From Oreohelix idahoensis (taxonomy: Eukaryota; Mollusca; Gastropoda; Stylommatophora; Oreohelicidae), in contig JAMPIV010012447.1 in assembly GCA_024509875.1 (NCBI GenBank), positions 519,878-583,877 of the forward strand: 64,000 nt of DNA, in the 5' to 3' direction. The notes below the pieces were generated by a model. The model saw only the letters and a program-made list of their open reading frames with translations. It ran no database searches and was not told the DNA's origin. The translations under genes were made by a program, and so were the position numbers. Numbering within the stretch: position 1 is the stretch's first letter; every line of letters starts with the position of its first letter. Below, one piece after another: positions 33,001 through 45,034 of the stretch.

Positions 33001-34140
33001 TTTACATAACTCTGTCACAATGTAACAAATTTAATAATCAATTAGTCTAAACAGGTTAAACTAGCGATGGAATGATGGTGAATTTTAGATGTAAATGAAA
33101 TCGTCTTCACTGAGACTTGGTTTGAGGATTGATAAAAACAATTGTCCTTTTGCAAGTTCCTTTTACTAGAACTTAGCTGATATAAGTGAGTCCTGCAGCT
33201 GTGGTTTTGACAACTCTTCTGTGATGAGGGCCCTTCTCCACACAAATCGTCCAATTTATGCGGTTAGTGTTGATTCCCTGCTTTTAACTCACAACTAGTG
33301 ACGTCGAAATTTTAGTCTTGCAGCTTCGTACCACGAACAGTCAGATAGCTTCGTTCCACGAACAGTCTAACAGCTTCGTTCCACGAACCCAAATGGGATC
33401 TACAATCTCCTGGCACAGTTAGAATGGGCCCAGCAACTTAGGCTAGATGCTTTATAATCACTTGGTCTGTGAAATTTTGGTATTCCTCTTATGAAGGTTG
33501 ATCTGATTCCTTAGGTCTCCAGTCTTTGTATTTAAAAATGCGGGTATACTTTTAAGTTTCAAAGTTGCCCAAGTACTTCGATCTGTCACTTATAATTTTT
33601 GAATTCTTAGTCAGATGTCTCTCTGGCTCCTGTGAGTTCCTAATTTGACGTTGCGATGCAGTCTCATCTGTGACTCCGATTTCGCTAGATTATATTGCCA
33701 TTTCTCAGGTCAAGTCCCATATTGTACTTTTAGACCAACTTGCCTGTGAAAGATAGTCTATTCCGGCTCTCAAATCAAGCCAATAGTAAGCTCTTTAGAT
33801 CTACTTGGGTCGGGGTATTAAATCATAATATCCCCGCGTGTTTCAAAATATCAAATTTAAAATTCCAACGCGCGACCTCTTTCTAATAAGGCAGTAATAC
33901 TTCCGATTGCATCTTTATGAAAACTCACAAACAAATCTGTGAACGTATTTGCTGTCTAGCTACTTTCTGCCCAATTTTGATTATGACAGGTTATCTGTAA
34001 TAATTACACAGAGATGGTTCAGCGGAAGTGATTACTTATATCACCTGTGCTTTCGTTCATCAGCCAGCCGGAAAGATACGGATCACGGGCAGCTTAGACA
34101 AACAATAAAGCTTTTGTTTCATCGATCGTGCGCTACCACC
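33001..34140 (-). repeat. Family C copy 3, proximal part
   Basis: In minus orientation it shares TTCCAACGCGCGACCTC..., GGTCTCCAGTCTTTGTATTTA and the end block TGTAACAAATTTAATAATCA with copies 1 and 2. CTTCGT.CCACGAAC occurs three times in tandem at about 33325-33388, a local amplification. The central part present in the other copies is deleted here. Confidence 0.6.
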
Positions 34141-34145
34141 TTGTG

Positions 34146-34850
34146 TCAATAAAGCTCATCTGCTCCTCTATATACCTTTACATCCTGCAATGATGATCTA
34201 AACTTCTTGTTTATGCATATATGACCAATCTGATTTTCTGTTCTATGGTCTGGTGATATCCATGTTGCCTTGTGTATTCTCTTATGTGGAAACATGCTTC
34301 CTCCTGTAGCCAGTTGATTTGAAGCACAGAAGTTTGAGAATAATTCCCCATTTTCATTCATTATTCCTAGCCCCTGTTTTCCCATGACTTCTTCAAAGCC
34401 GGTGTTGACTGTACCTATCTTTGCATTCATGTCACCCATCAAAATTGTGATGTCTCTTCTTTTTACTTTTTCCATAATTTCCTGTAGTCTAGTATAAAAT
34501 GCTTCTTTCACAGACTCTTCTTTGTCATTAGTTGGTGCATAACATTGGATGACATTTACATTTATTTTCATTTTAGCTGTTTTAAAAGAAGCTGTTATTA
34601 TTCTGGATCCAACGGCTTCCCATTCAATGAGTGCTTTCTGTGCTTCTTTAGATAACATAAGAGCTACCCCTTCACTGTGGTGTGAACTTTCGTCTTCATG
34701 TCCTGAGGACAGCACCAATTCACCTGTGATGTGTTTCTTCCTGTCTACCCCCTTCCACTTTGTTTCACACAGTCCCAGAACCTCGATTGTATATTCCCTC
34801 ATCTCTGCTGCTACTTGTGCCACTTTCCCTTTCCCTTTTCAAAGGTGGCC
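34146..34850 (-). pseudogene. LINE endonuclease domain (APE type), 225 codons
   Basis: An open minus frame from 34823 to a stop at 34146. It carries the metal-binding Glu in LGLCETKW (E20), IQCYAPTND (about 92-100), GDMNAKIG (D131, N133), HKATWISPD (184-192) and NQIGHICI (198-205). In active AP-endonuclease domains of RTE-like LINEs the last motif is IDHI. Gly200 replaces that Asp, so cleavage activity is probably lost. No RT follows. The fragment is inserted in family C copy 3, whose remaining part resumes at about 34865. Confidence 0.85.
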
Positions 34851-34864
34851 AGACAACTTACGTG

Positions 34865-35010
34865 ATTAAAGTATTACACGCTGACCTGTCTAATTAGCCT
34901 TGTATTCTTACGATTCATCTGGCGAAACGTAAACAAGTCTAGGGAGTGGTCAGACCGAAAATGTAGGGCATAAAATATGTCAAATAATAGGACGATGAAG
35001 GAGAGAGAGA
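34865..35010 (-). repeat. Family C copy 3, distal part
   Basis: ATTCTTACGATTCATCTGGCG ... AACGTAAACAAGTCT ... TCAAATAATAGGACGATGAA aligns with 16340-16450 of copy 2. It continues the repeat on the other side of the LINE endonuclease insertion. Confidence 0.6.
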
Positions 35011-35268
35011 CGGGCGCAAAAGAACATGCACAAAACGTTTGCTAACAGTGACTTGGATTTAGTTTTCTCGATACCATAACGCACTTATCTTCTTCAGTTT
35101 TGTCTCTACAGCCACAACTGTAGCTGGTTACTTTGTAGACTTCCCGGGGGACTTTATTCACCCCTGACAGGTGGTGACCACTTCCAGGCATGCTACTTCC
35201 AGGCATGCAGAGTTGGTCATTCACTCATTCACTACAGTATTTCAGTTCACAAAAGTTCATTGTCCTGT
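35011..35268. other. No gene recognised; left flank of element 3
   Basis: It contains the short tandem ACTTCCAGGCATGC (two copies, about 35180-35210). CCTGT at 35264-35268 may be one side of the element 3 target duplication. Confidence 0.4.
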
Positions 35269-37353
35269 TGTTACTGCCATAGTTTCAGTGCTCTGCTGTT
35301 GACGTTGTTGGTATTGCATATCATAGATAATTCAGTACAAGAAATGCCTAACTGCGAACGGTGTGCCGGTTCGAATTCATCAAGATCTCTGATATGCATA
35401 GTAGCCATATAGGAAGGTAGAACTGTCAAACAATTACATTGCAGTCAAAGACTGAGGTACTATTCAACGAAGACATATTTATTAACGGGTCGTACATCAG
35501 CATATAACAGACAGGGCATTTCATACAATTGACGATCAGCATACATATTTGAAATAGACTCCAACTGGTTGTTACGCACAAATAATTACTTTTTTCCAAA
35601 GTCTTTGTATGATCGTTTTTCGTATGTATGATCATTATTTGACTGAAATGCATGTTATATATATTTTATGGTCAAAGGGACAGAATCCGATATATCGATA
35701 CTGCTATCTTTTATGAGTTTACCTCCTCTTGTATAGAGACACGTTCGGTCTATAATGTCTTGAACGAAGCGTGACCATATCTCCTTATTTGGTAGTATCA
35801 GTCAACTGTTGTAGATGTTTGAAACCTTTCTTAACGCTTCTGTTCATGTCCATAAAAGGCGCGACTGTGTAAGACTTTTATCTCGAATGTTCTTAGAATC
35901 GTCTTATTGTGAACAGCGACTCAGAGATTGTCACTCTGCGCATGTCTCGACTGGGTTGTCGTTTTGTTGTTCCGCTCAGGTCGGGGAGTTGAGAAATGGA
36001 CTGATTAGCGAGCGGACGCGACTGCGTCTTGTGATTCTCTGAGGGAAATACATTGTCTTTGTGAGTTAGTTAGCTAACTAGACTATTTCCCCGTATTATT
36101 CAAGCCTGCCTGGAGGCATATGTTCATGGTTGATTTTCCGAAATAAGGTAATTCCTCTTGTATCGAACTTTAGGCTATCATCTAGAGGTTCGTCATTTTG
36201 TCGCCTTTTTGCTCGCCTGTGTGATTCAAAATGGAGAGGTACTTTGACTAGGATTAAGTCACCGGTATCTTTATACCTGAACTAGTTATATATCTATGGG
36301 TCGCTCTAGACCAACAAGACTATTGTCTGTGTTCCAGGATTCGTTATATCAGAGATCACGTCCAAGTCAGATGGTTAGACTTAGGAAGGTTATAAAGGTC
36401 GAGCTGACCTGTAATCCATGTATGCTACTCACGTGCAGATAGTAAACGGACGTATTGTATACATCTGATCTGCTAGCATCAGGAAGGAATAATTATTATT
36501 GTCTATGAACATTAAGGATCTGCAGCTGACCACGGTTGCAGAAGTTATATGTATTATTTATCAAGCTTCGCTATGATATTTGTTTTCCATACAACTATTG
36601 AGTATTGACTTCTACATGACTGTCAGTTAACATGAGTTTGAATGCTGCATTCGTTGTATTATGCCGATGATAACATAAGTATCATGACTGTTTTGTGGCA
36701 TGCAATAAATGGTATAAACCTAAAGCGAAGTTACCATTTCCATGACTCTACACGTCATGTTGCCTGTGGTGTACCCTGAACTGTTCTACTGCAACACACA
36801 CACAGCAACAATCTAAACCAGATAAGACACCCACATCTTGCATTGTAATACCTGGTGTCGATAGAGGTGGTAATTTGACGGCATCCTAATTCCGCCCTTA
36901 TCACTGGTCTTGGCCGATTAAGACAAGCAACTAGGCATCAGACAAACACTTATATCTCCGTGGCCCGTATTAATAAATATAACTGATGGCTAACATGCAG
37001 CGTACATACTTATTGCCTGACATGGCTAATACATCATAGATAATGGCCAACGGGGTCATCATCCGCAAGCCAAACCCTGGCTGCGATTATAAGTTACTAT
37101 TCATATGTTCCATAACCGGGGACTCATAAACACAAACGTCCATCATGGACTAAACTCATATCACAAAATGGCCACGACCAATGGTCGTATAGCAACTCGT
37201 GCGGACGATCAATGACGCCCCTCTTAGATACATACTGTTCAAAACTAGTGTAGTATCGTATTTAATCATAATTAATAATATAAATTGAAATGCGCTTTGC
37301 AAAAGATGCGCGTAACTAGTACTTGAAATATAGCCCTAACTCCTGGCTTAACA
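35269..37353 (-). repeat. 3' LTR candidate of element 3
   Basis: TGTTACTGCCATAGTTT ... CCTGGCTTAACA. Without its nested 1.34-kb insertion and one copy of its duplication it is about 0.75 kb, and it is roughly 95 percent identical by eye to 46127-47164. The site ACATCAGCATATA (35512-35524) is uninterrupted here, whereas in the other copy a LINE is inserted. Confidence 0.65.
35570..36903. mobile_element. Solo LTR candidate nested in the element 3 LTR
   Basis: 1334 bp, starting TGTTACGCAC and ending CCCTTATCA, flanked by CTGGT at 35565-35569 and 36904-36908. The other element 3 LTR reads straight through this site (ACTGGTCTTGGCCG at about 46688), giving an empty-site control. There is no coding frame; an AATAAA lies at about 36706. 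The TG/CA ends and 5-bp duplication identify it as LTR-type. Confidence 0.75.
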
Positions 37354-37356
37354 ACC

Positions 37357-37387
<31 letters not shown>

Positions 37388-37390
37388 ACA
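37354..37390 (-). repeat. Poly-C / (CA)n, possible polypurine tract of element 3
   Basis: About 19 C (37355-37373) followed by (CA)n. On the minus strand this is a G tract directly before the TGTTAAG start of the left LTR, where a polypurine tract is expected. Homopolymer length is uncertain in any assembly. Confidence 0.5.
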
Positions 37391-39244
37391 GACAAATCGA
37401 AGATTTTTTTTCGAGATATCATAATCGGTCAAGTACTAACATATCAATACCAGTAATAACTTGCAAGACAATAAGGCAATCGCAATAGAAAAAAATGGAA
37501 TAATAACAAATGTGTCAATAGATGTCAGTAGTAAAGTCAAAGAAAAGTAGTGCGATAGGAAAAATGGGAACGAAAGAGTGAAATTTAAACGAATCTTGAA
37601 CGAAAAAAAAAATGAAAGTGCATATTAATGAACAAATTGGAAATAAAATTGTCAAATAGGAAGGATATACGAAACATCGTCAAATAAACGCATATCACGT
37701 CAGGAATAGAAAAAACAGAGTTATGTCCCTCGCTTTCTACAGTGGCGGCGATAAACAAATAAAGCAACAACGAAAAATTGCAATCGTGAATGAAATGGAA
37801 ATGTAAACAAAATTCATGCATAAAATTGGCAAAACAATCTAAAGTAAAATGTTCATCGTTTAAAAATGAAAGTATCTTCAGGAACGTCTACGACGTAGCG
37901 TCGTATGTCCATAAAGTCACCAAACGAAGCGAAGTAGCAAAAAGCGATGATGCACTTCTATAAAATCGTGTGGATGTACACAACATATAGGCATCCATGG
38001 AGTCTTTTCACTCGCAAAGTCTAGTAGAACGTCATAGTAATACTTGAACATCTGATAAAACGATTTGAAGATCGCAATGACTGGCATAAGTGAATTTGAC
38101 GAATGGTCACAAAATACTGTGAAAAAATCCATTAATATCGGGAGATGAGCAAACGTACTGTCGTTGACTGTCCCGTTGTGCGAAAAGTTCACGTCTGTGG
38201 TTGTCTCATGTAAGCAACCGGTATCATAAGCAGACCTCACGTCTGAAGACTTGAACGAACTTGTATATATTATATAAATGAAAATGACATACTTGGCACG
38301 TATGTAAGTATGAAAAGCGCATCATGACTATCGTGTGTATAATCTTGAACAGCAATGGCGAGCATTAGAAATGGTACATCAGAATATGACAAAGCAATGT
38401 TCGGGCTCGTACTATCCATGCGTATGGATATAGTAGGTAATTATTCTGTCCCCTCCATATCATGTTGAGTCCAATGAGATAGAATGTAGAGTGTCACTGA
38501 CGTTATGTATCAAGGTTGCGCCGATACCCTTAGACGAGGCATCTCTGCAACGGATAAATGGTATTTATTTATTGAAGTCGTCACATAATAGGCGACGAAG
38601 AAAAAAAAGTAACTTAGTTTAAGCTAAAGTGGCTTGGCAATCCTGCAACCACTGCACATCGATGTGGAACCTTTCCATAAAAGGCTAGAAACATATGAAG
38701 GAATAGTTGCAAAAATGAGGCAACTGAATGATATACAAAATCATGACAATGCAGTGAAAGAACACAATGATATAAAGCAAGGGACTATATGAACAACTGA
38801 ATGTTCGCATAAACATATAGAAGGATAATGACCCCACAATCAATACTGAAGTGAAAACGAGAAATTAAAGTGTCACCATGACTGAAGGTCTGAGTCATCG
38901 CAAATGTCAGAATAACATCAGCCGGTAGCGACATGTATGTAGAAGATCGAAATAATGCCATAGGCTGGATCAAGTGCAATGCAGAAAATATTTGATACCC
39001 AGTAAATAAAACGATACTGGCACATACAACTTTGTAAAGGCATCGAGAACTAATGATAACGAAGGGAGTAAAATAACTACTCGAGTACCATGAAAACACT
39101 GAGCTAACCGGCCCAGTAAGAAACATAAATAGATAACCAAGACTAATGATTGCACAATGAAATAAATTCGAACATTTAACTGGGAACAACACATCATCGT
39201 TTCATGAGGATCGTGAGAAGCAGTGTCACCAGATAAAGAATAAA
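37391..39244 (-). other. Hydrophobic broken frames inside element 3
   Basis: Several minus ORFs (37917-38240, 38785-39192, 38970-39254) have hydrophobic, membrane-like stretches but no motif I can name. Their place between the RRM-like frame and the 3' LTR would suit a decayed env-like region, as in element 2. That is inference from position and composition only. Confidence 0.3.
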
Positions 39245-39536
39245 TCATGTGCACAGGACACGTTGGTAACGTGATGGAGACTCAGGTACCAATTGTATCT
39301 TAAGGCGACGGTCTAGAAAACAGGTTCCGTTGTCAAGCCTCGCCACTTTTCGAGCATCACCATTAGTGTAAAAGAAAACCAAAGCTTCATCATTCATCCT
39401 ATTGTGACCTGGTAAAATACGCACAAATCGTACGTCAGCAGTGAAGAGAAAAAATTCACCCAGTGCGCGCCACGTAGTGCCTGGTGGTACATATCGCACT
39501 AATACGGTGCGTGAACGTGTACTGGAACCACATTAA
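39245..39536 (-). pseudogene. RRM-like RNA-binding domain frame
   Basis: Reading leftward from 39536 the frame opens after TAA, just past a TTCCAG that could be a splice acceptor. It encodes SRTVLVRYVPPG (beta 1), ALGEFF (helix 1), ADVRFVRILPG (beta 2), DEALVFFYTNGDARKVARLD (beta 3 and helix 2) and DRRLKIQLVPES (beta 4), ending at a stop at 39245. The order and spacing fit an RNA-recognition motif; the beta-3 block lacks the canonical RNP1 Gly-Phe-Gly-Phe pattern. There is no methionine at a plausible start. It could be a captured exon, a retroelement RRM, or a coincidence. Confidence 0.4.
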
Positions 39537-40108
39537 GAAGTTTTATTGCCTCGAAATTGTGCGCAGGGGTGGTGTGCAACTCTAGTTGACTGAGGAACAT
39601 GGTAATTTATTTTCCTCATGCATGTCGAATTCCTTCCATATGATGTATCATACTGTTTGAACTAAGTATGATTCCTAAAACCATAACAGGTATTTGAGCA
39701 TTTTGGTTTGGAGCATTACCCAAAGGACTGCTCGGTAGGCGTTACTAAACCCCTATCCTTAATACATGTTCCCGGCTTAGTATGAACAGGTGAGTGTGAG
39801 TTCTCAATCATAACATCATCACGAGTATTAGTCCGCCTCTTATTAGGAAATTTTCTGTCAAAGGGGATAACTTTATTTGTACTCAAAAGAGTAGGTACAT
39901 ATTGAGTATGTTGACTTTTTTTCTTAACAACATCAGAAAATTTACACTGGTCTGTTGGATGGCCCTACACGACAGGAGCTTTATGACTGGCATGTCGCCA
40001 TGAATCACTCCCATCTGCGGCAGTAATGTTTCCACCTGAAACACTGACATCAGAGTGACATCGAGGGAAGGTGTATCTTCCAAGGAATGATCTTTTAATC
40101 CTTCCCGG
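39537..40108. other. No gene recognised
   Basis: Unrecognised part of element 3 between the RRM-like frame and family E copy 2. A 66-codon minus ORF at 39883-40083 has no signature. Confidence 0.35.
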
Positions 40109-42461
40109 TGTCGTATATTTTTAGATAGGTTAATAGATAGTTATGGTCCCGTCTGAGCAGAGGTGAAAGTGGTAAATATGCGAGAATAAAGGTGTAAGAA
40201 ATAGATTTCACGAGTGAATAGTTAAGGAGAAGATCTGTCTCTGGACTGAATAGTTTCTCTAGTCCAGCCTATCTATACGACTACATTTTAGTGTAAGACA
40301 ATCTTTCAACCATGTATCTCTAGGAAGATAAGTTTAACTAAACACACCCACACACAATTATGTGACAACAAGACACACAAAACGTGAAAAAACAATGGTT
40401 AATTGGGTATGGGTCTGACCAACACACAACGTTAAGTTCTTTTTGTTGTTTATTATCATTAAGCTTTTACAACATCAAACATATAGAGAAATCAATCAAA
40501 TCATGTTTACAGATAAATGAAAATAACCGAATAAGTGCCCTCCCCCTTGTTGAGAAAGGATCCCAAAGAAGTTAATAACCCAAAGGTCAGAGATAAGCAC
40601 TAGGTTACAGAATAGACTATGAAGAACAAATTTCCCACTAAATTACTACTCAGTAAAGTACACAAGTTTAGCGAAATAAAAAAAGAAGTTAGTACAATGA
40701 TTGTAACAAAGGAAAATATTCCCTCTCTCTATCTCTCACTCTGTCATATGTGGCCACAACAATCTCGCTTACCCACTCGTGGTGTTGGTATCCCTTGAAA
40801 AATTACAATAGTTCCTGAACTTATACTGTCAGGTGGGTTGCCCAAATATGGCCCCAGTCCAGTCTATATATCGAAAAATAACTACAAGGTGGACGCCAAA
40901 TGTGGTGGTTTATTTTTTCCTGGATGAATCAAGTGTCACCGCGAAAAGTTACTGAAGCAAGACGTGCTCTGGAAGTTCACAGTTGCAAACGGAGAAAAGT
41001 AATTCCAGTATTGCTAAGCATCTGGTTGCTAAGACAATTGATACAATATGTAAAAATGATGATGATGGTAAATCCTTTCGGCTGGCTCTATGGTGAGTGC
41101 CGATTTTGAAACAGCGTAGTTTTCTGGATCACTCCTTTGCTACGTCTGTCACTCATCAGGAATATATGTTCTTTCATATGCCCAGTGGGCTGGAAAAAAT
41201 GAATATGGTTCTGGGTAATGTACAGTCCAGTTACGATGTAATCTTAATGTTTATTGGTCTCTTGGGCCCAACCGGTTCACGAAGGAACTTGTGACTTATA
41301 GCCACGAAGAATACACCATTAATCCTTCACTGAATGAAGACAGAGGACCGAACTAGTCCAAAAATCGAAGACCCAAAATAATAATAATGGTACTGGTAAG
41401 TAAGACCGATGGCCGCTGGTTTTGATCAGGTGCTATATTAGGAAGAAAAGTACATTTATGAAAAAAACTGCTACTATCATATCCACCCATAAGTTTTCCG
41501 CTATGGCATGTCGGGAAAAAGGGTATGCGCCCTCCCCCGTTATTGCCCGCTGGAAATGAACAGCGCACAAAGTCAATTATTATTTAATTTATCCATACGC
41601 GCACTTTAACAAAAATCGCCTGTCACTACTAGCTATTTGTCGGCGTCTATTGTTTTGTCACGTGACATTAACACTAGTCACTTATATATAATTTTACACA
41701 ATGAAATATAATGCGAACTCGTAATAATCTCAGTCAGATAGACCGTATCTTCTTGTGTAAGAAAGTGTGGTGATGGAATTTACATTACGCTGAACGACTG
41801 ACTAGAAAATATCTACGCGTTATGTCATTTCACTAGTTTTAAACGCTAAGGAATTACAGTGAATGGGAATTAAAATGGTAAACTTAACACATTCTAACAC
41901 TTAAGCACAATTTCTATTACCACAAATCAGAAAATGAAATCCCCACGAGACAATTTAACACATTTAGCGAAGAATGGTTCTAGTCTGGCGTGTTTAGATT
42001 ATCCAAGAATTTTTGAGCGACTCTAATAACTGAATTTGAAAGAGCGCGGTATATATACAGATGATGGTGTTATTATCACTAGAAGATGTTACAATTCACA
42101 CCTTCTGTATAGCAGAGAAATCAGGAAACTATGTTTCCCAGATCAAAGGTTTGTTCGTTCATTCTACTCAGCGCTGCTGACCGACATCAGAAGACTTGTC
42201 CGTGCACGGGCCTCTCTTAGATTACTTCCCCTTTAGCACGAACATCAAAGGTGGTCGGGAAAATATTATCGCCCTTGTATCTTTTCAAACAGTCTGTTAT
42301 TTTCCCCGCGCATCTGTCTAATGACCGATAATTGGCAAATCAGCTAGCGTGAGAAACTCAGGTAAACAAACGTGATTCGCTCCCCTATTAAGACTGGCAG
42401 GTTGCGAAAAGTTGGTAAACAACTCTGTTGTTATGTTCCCAGTAAAAAGGGTGTGGATTCA
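40109..42461. mobile_element. Family E copy 2 (solo LTR candidate)
   Basis: It starts TGTCGTATATTTTT and ends GTGTGGATTCA, the same ends as 31018-32991. The first 700 bases and the last 450 bases align best; the middle differs by large indels. No target duplication is visible (CCCGG to the left, AAGGT to the right), so it is older or rearranged. It lies inside element 3. Confidence 0.5.
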
Positions 42462-42564
42462 AAGGTGAGTCATACAGACAGAAAATTGCGTGGTTTGGCT
42501 TAGCAATGGTAGACACTAAATGGGAAAGCAAAGGCTATCAGATTACTGTATCAATATTTCCATT

Positions 42565-44039
42565 CTATGTCACACCCGGGTGTGCTGGTCCATTAACATC
42601 ACCATTAGTACTGATGGCATGTCGATCAGTACCCCTGTCATCGTTACGGTGTGAAAATAGTTTTTGGTGTAGTACTATATCAAGTAAATCCTCAACCCTT
42701 CTTCTTAGTTTAGCAATTTCCTCATTTTCCGTGAGAGTTTCTCACTTTGCTTAGCATTTACTTTTTCGAAGTCGGTAAATATTTCCTTCTCACCAATGAG
42801 TAATGAATCAACTGTAGACACCTTTGCTGAAAGTTCTTCAATTTGCTGCTGCCTTGCCTTTTCTAGTTCAGAATATTGGTCTTTTTCATTCAAGAGCAAT
42901 GTCTCGAAGGCAGTTACCTTCAATCAATACCCTTTAGCTCCCCAAGGAGCATAGGCCCTCAACAAACACATGCCAAGTCTTCCTATCCTGTGCCATCCGT
43001 TCAAGTTCCTTCCATGTTTTCCCCATCATTTTCACCTCTGTATCCAGCTCTCTTCTCCATGTGCTTTTTGGTCTACCTCTGCCTCTCTTTCGCTGTGGAT
43101 TCCAGAACAAGGACTGCTTTGTAATGCTATCAACAGGTTTCCTCAATGTGTGTCCTATCCATCGCCAGCGTCTTCTTCTCAACTCTTGTTCCACTGGCAC
43201 TTGTCTGGTTCTTGTCATCAATTCCAGATTTGTGATATTGTCATACCATTTCAGTCCTTCTATTCTACGCAAGCACCCGTTTATAAAAGTCTGTAGCTTT
43301 TTGGTTGTTGTTTTTGTTGTTCTCCATGTCTCAGAGCCATACAATAGGACTGACTTCACATTTGATTTAAAGATTCTTATTTTCGTGTTGGACTTGATTT
43401 CTCTTGTTCTCCATGTGTTTCACAATGCAATGAAAGCTCCTCTTGCTTTTTGTATTCTTTTTTTGATATCACTGTCTGTCCCTCCAACTTTGTCTATATT
43501 ACTTCTAAGGTATGTGTACGATTCTACATCCTTTAGTGGTGTTTCTTCAAGTTCAACCTTGTTATCATTTCTTGCATTTATTCTCATAATCTTTGTCTTT
43601 ACCTTGTCATCAGTTAATTGTTCTTGTTGAAGTTGAATGTGATTTAGACACTGATTATCTTGTTCGAGAGTCACTAATTTACTCTTATATTCTTCTTCGA
43701 GGTGACTCCGTGAATAAGCAGTATTCAAGGTTGACATTACATTTATATTGTGAGCTTCCATTTCCCATTTTTCACATTCTGATTTCAACTTTACACATTC
43801 TGATTTCAAATTTTCGCATACTGATTTCAAATTTTCACATTCTGATTTCATTTCCTGAACCAATCTTTTAGATGTCTCATTATTTCTCTGAGACTCATTA
43901 TTCAATTTCTCATTATCCTCCCTCAGTAGTTTTAATTCATGCCTGAAATAATTCTCCTTAACCTTATGGTCCTCTGTCGTCTGTTTCAATTTATCTAACT
44001 CAAGATTGACCCTTTCCCGAGTATATAGATTTCTTTCAT
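42565..44039 (-). pseudogene. Coiled-coil protein frame, split by a LINE and a frameshift
   Basis: On the minus strand CTCACTTTTTTAAG at 44040-44053 looks like a splice acceptor. The frame then reads DERNLYTRERVNLELDK and continues as a long coiled coil with exact heptads (SECENLK, SVCENLK, SECVKLK, about 43780-43850) to EQLTDD near 43615. A LINE occupies 42934-43615. The coiled coil resumes at 42923 (FETLLLNEKDQYSELEKA), slips one base near 42745, and ends with ENEEIAKLRRRVEDLLDIV and a polar tail to a stop at 42565. It is either a captured or host exon, or a retroelement gag-like coiled coil. No homolog is recognised. Confidence 0.6.
42934..43615 (-). mobile_element. 5'-truncated LINE (RTE-like) ORF2 C-terminus
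   Basis: The minus strand encodes IMRINARND, LKDVESYTYLRSNIDKVGG, KKRIQKARGAFIAL, then (after a frame break near 43400) NVKSVLLYGSETW, LQTFINGCLRRIEGLKWYD, MTRTRQVPVEQE, GHTLRKPVDSITKQSLFWNP and KRGRGRPKSTWRRELD, ending LCSLGS at 42934. It is the best-preserved copy of this LINE C-terminus in the window and provides the reference for the two minisatellites at 52.9 and 62.2 kb. It interrupts a coiled-coil frame. Confidence 0.88.
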
Positions 44040-44053
44040 CTTAAAAAAGTGAG

Positions 44054-44633
44054 TATAGTAATTTAGCAAGTCTCAGTACACTATCATTTGAATAGCCGTA
44101 TCCAAAATGACACAGAGCATATTCTTTAAGATCACAGCTCGCCTGAAGTAAGAACTATTCTGAGGCATAATCCTCCCGGTCTGCGCCATATAAACGTAAT
44201 CTTTTGCTTTGCCGTAGAAAATGATCCATGACCGACATTTTGAATTACTGTCTATGACCCACTTAGTTAATATACCATTAAATAATCTATGGATTTAAAA
44301 ATAATAGTATTATAATGTCAGTAATAATGTCACTGGACCTTAATCAAGTATTATATATATAATTCAAATACTCAGCATATATTCTAAAGGCATGAAATTG
44401 ATTTATAAATTAATCACAAGTAGACACTTATATGTTCTTTGTATGACTTACTTAGTCACCTACTTAGTTTTGGCAATGATAACCACAAATTACTGGTTCT
44501 TCACTACAGTACCCGTACCTTGCAATTTTATAATAATTAAATGCAATTACTAAAAAAATAATATTATGCCTGGCAAATGACTATGCACAAGAATAAATGA
44601 GAAAAAACAATAACAATATTTTGAAAGCATAAC
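44054..44633. other. No gene recognised
   Basis: A/T-rich. No upstream exon of the coiled-coil frame could be identified on the minus strand. Confidence 0.4.
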
Positions 44634-44889
44634 ATAATAATAATAATAATAATAATAATAATAGCCCCTTCAGTCATAACTGACTATGGGAATGCGCCCC
44701 TGAGGTGGCAGCCCTCAGCTGCTTATTTTCCTGGTGCTCCTTTCGACGTTTTCTCCTCACCTCTGCTTCTTGTGTGAGCCTCTCTTTGCTCAATCTGAGG
44801 TGGTGCCGCAAATAGCATCGCCACTTAGTGCGATCGGCAGCTTCATCCTCCCATGTTGCTGGATCCATGTCCAGTGCCCTCATATCATT
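44634..44889 (-). pseudogene. LINE 3' end with (ATT)n tail, second family
   Basis: The minus frame ends RALDMDPATWEDEAADRTKW ... RLTQEAEVRRKRRKEHQE ... SHSQL at a stop at 44674. It is followed by a short untranslated part and the tail (ATT)n, seen as (AAT)n at 44634-44663. The Trp-Glu-Asp-Arg helix followed by a Lys/Arg-rich tail is typical of LINE ORF2 ends. A relative lies at 60785-60950. Confidence 0.65.
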
Positions 44890-45034
44890 GCTGAGATGCA
44901 AAGAATGAACCAGAGTTGGGGCACTGCACGAAGGATGGCCACCGACCGAGCAAAGTGGAATCAATTTGTTGTTGCCCTACAAGACGCCACAAGGCGTGAT
45001 GGCCACTGACTGCTTTGACGGTCGGCGGTCAAAA
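44890..45034 (+). pseudogene. LINE 3' end, third family, joined back to back
   Basis: The plus frame reads EMQRMNQSWGTARRM, ATDRAKWNQFVVALQDATRR and stops at 45007-45009, identical in content to 46460-46579. It directly abuts the opposed LINE end at 44889, so the two truncated 5' ends face each other. Confidence 0.75.

Noticed and set aside
31018..42461. Family E copies 1 and 2 as the two LTRs of one 11-kb element
   Set aside because: Copy 1 has its own TGTA duplication on both sides, and the outer flanks do not match (TGTA versus AAGG).
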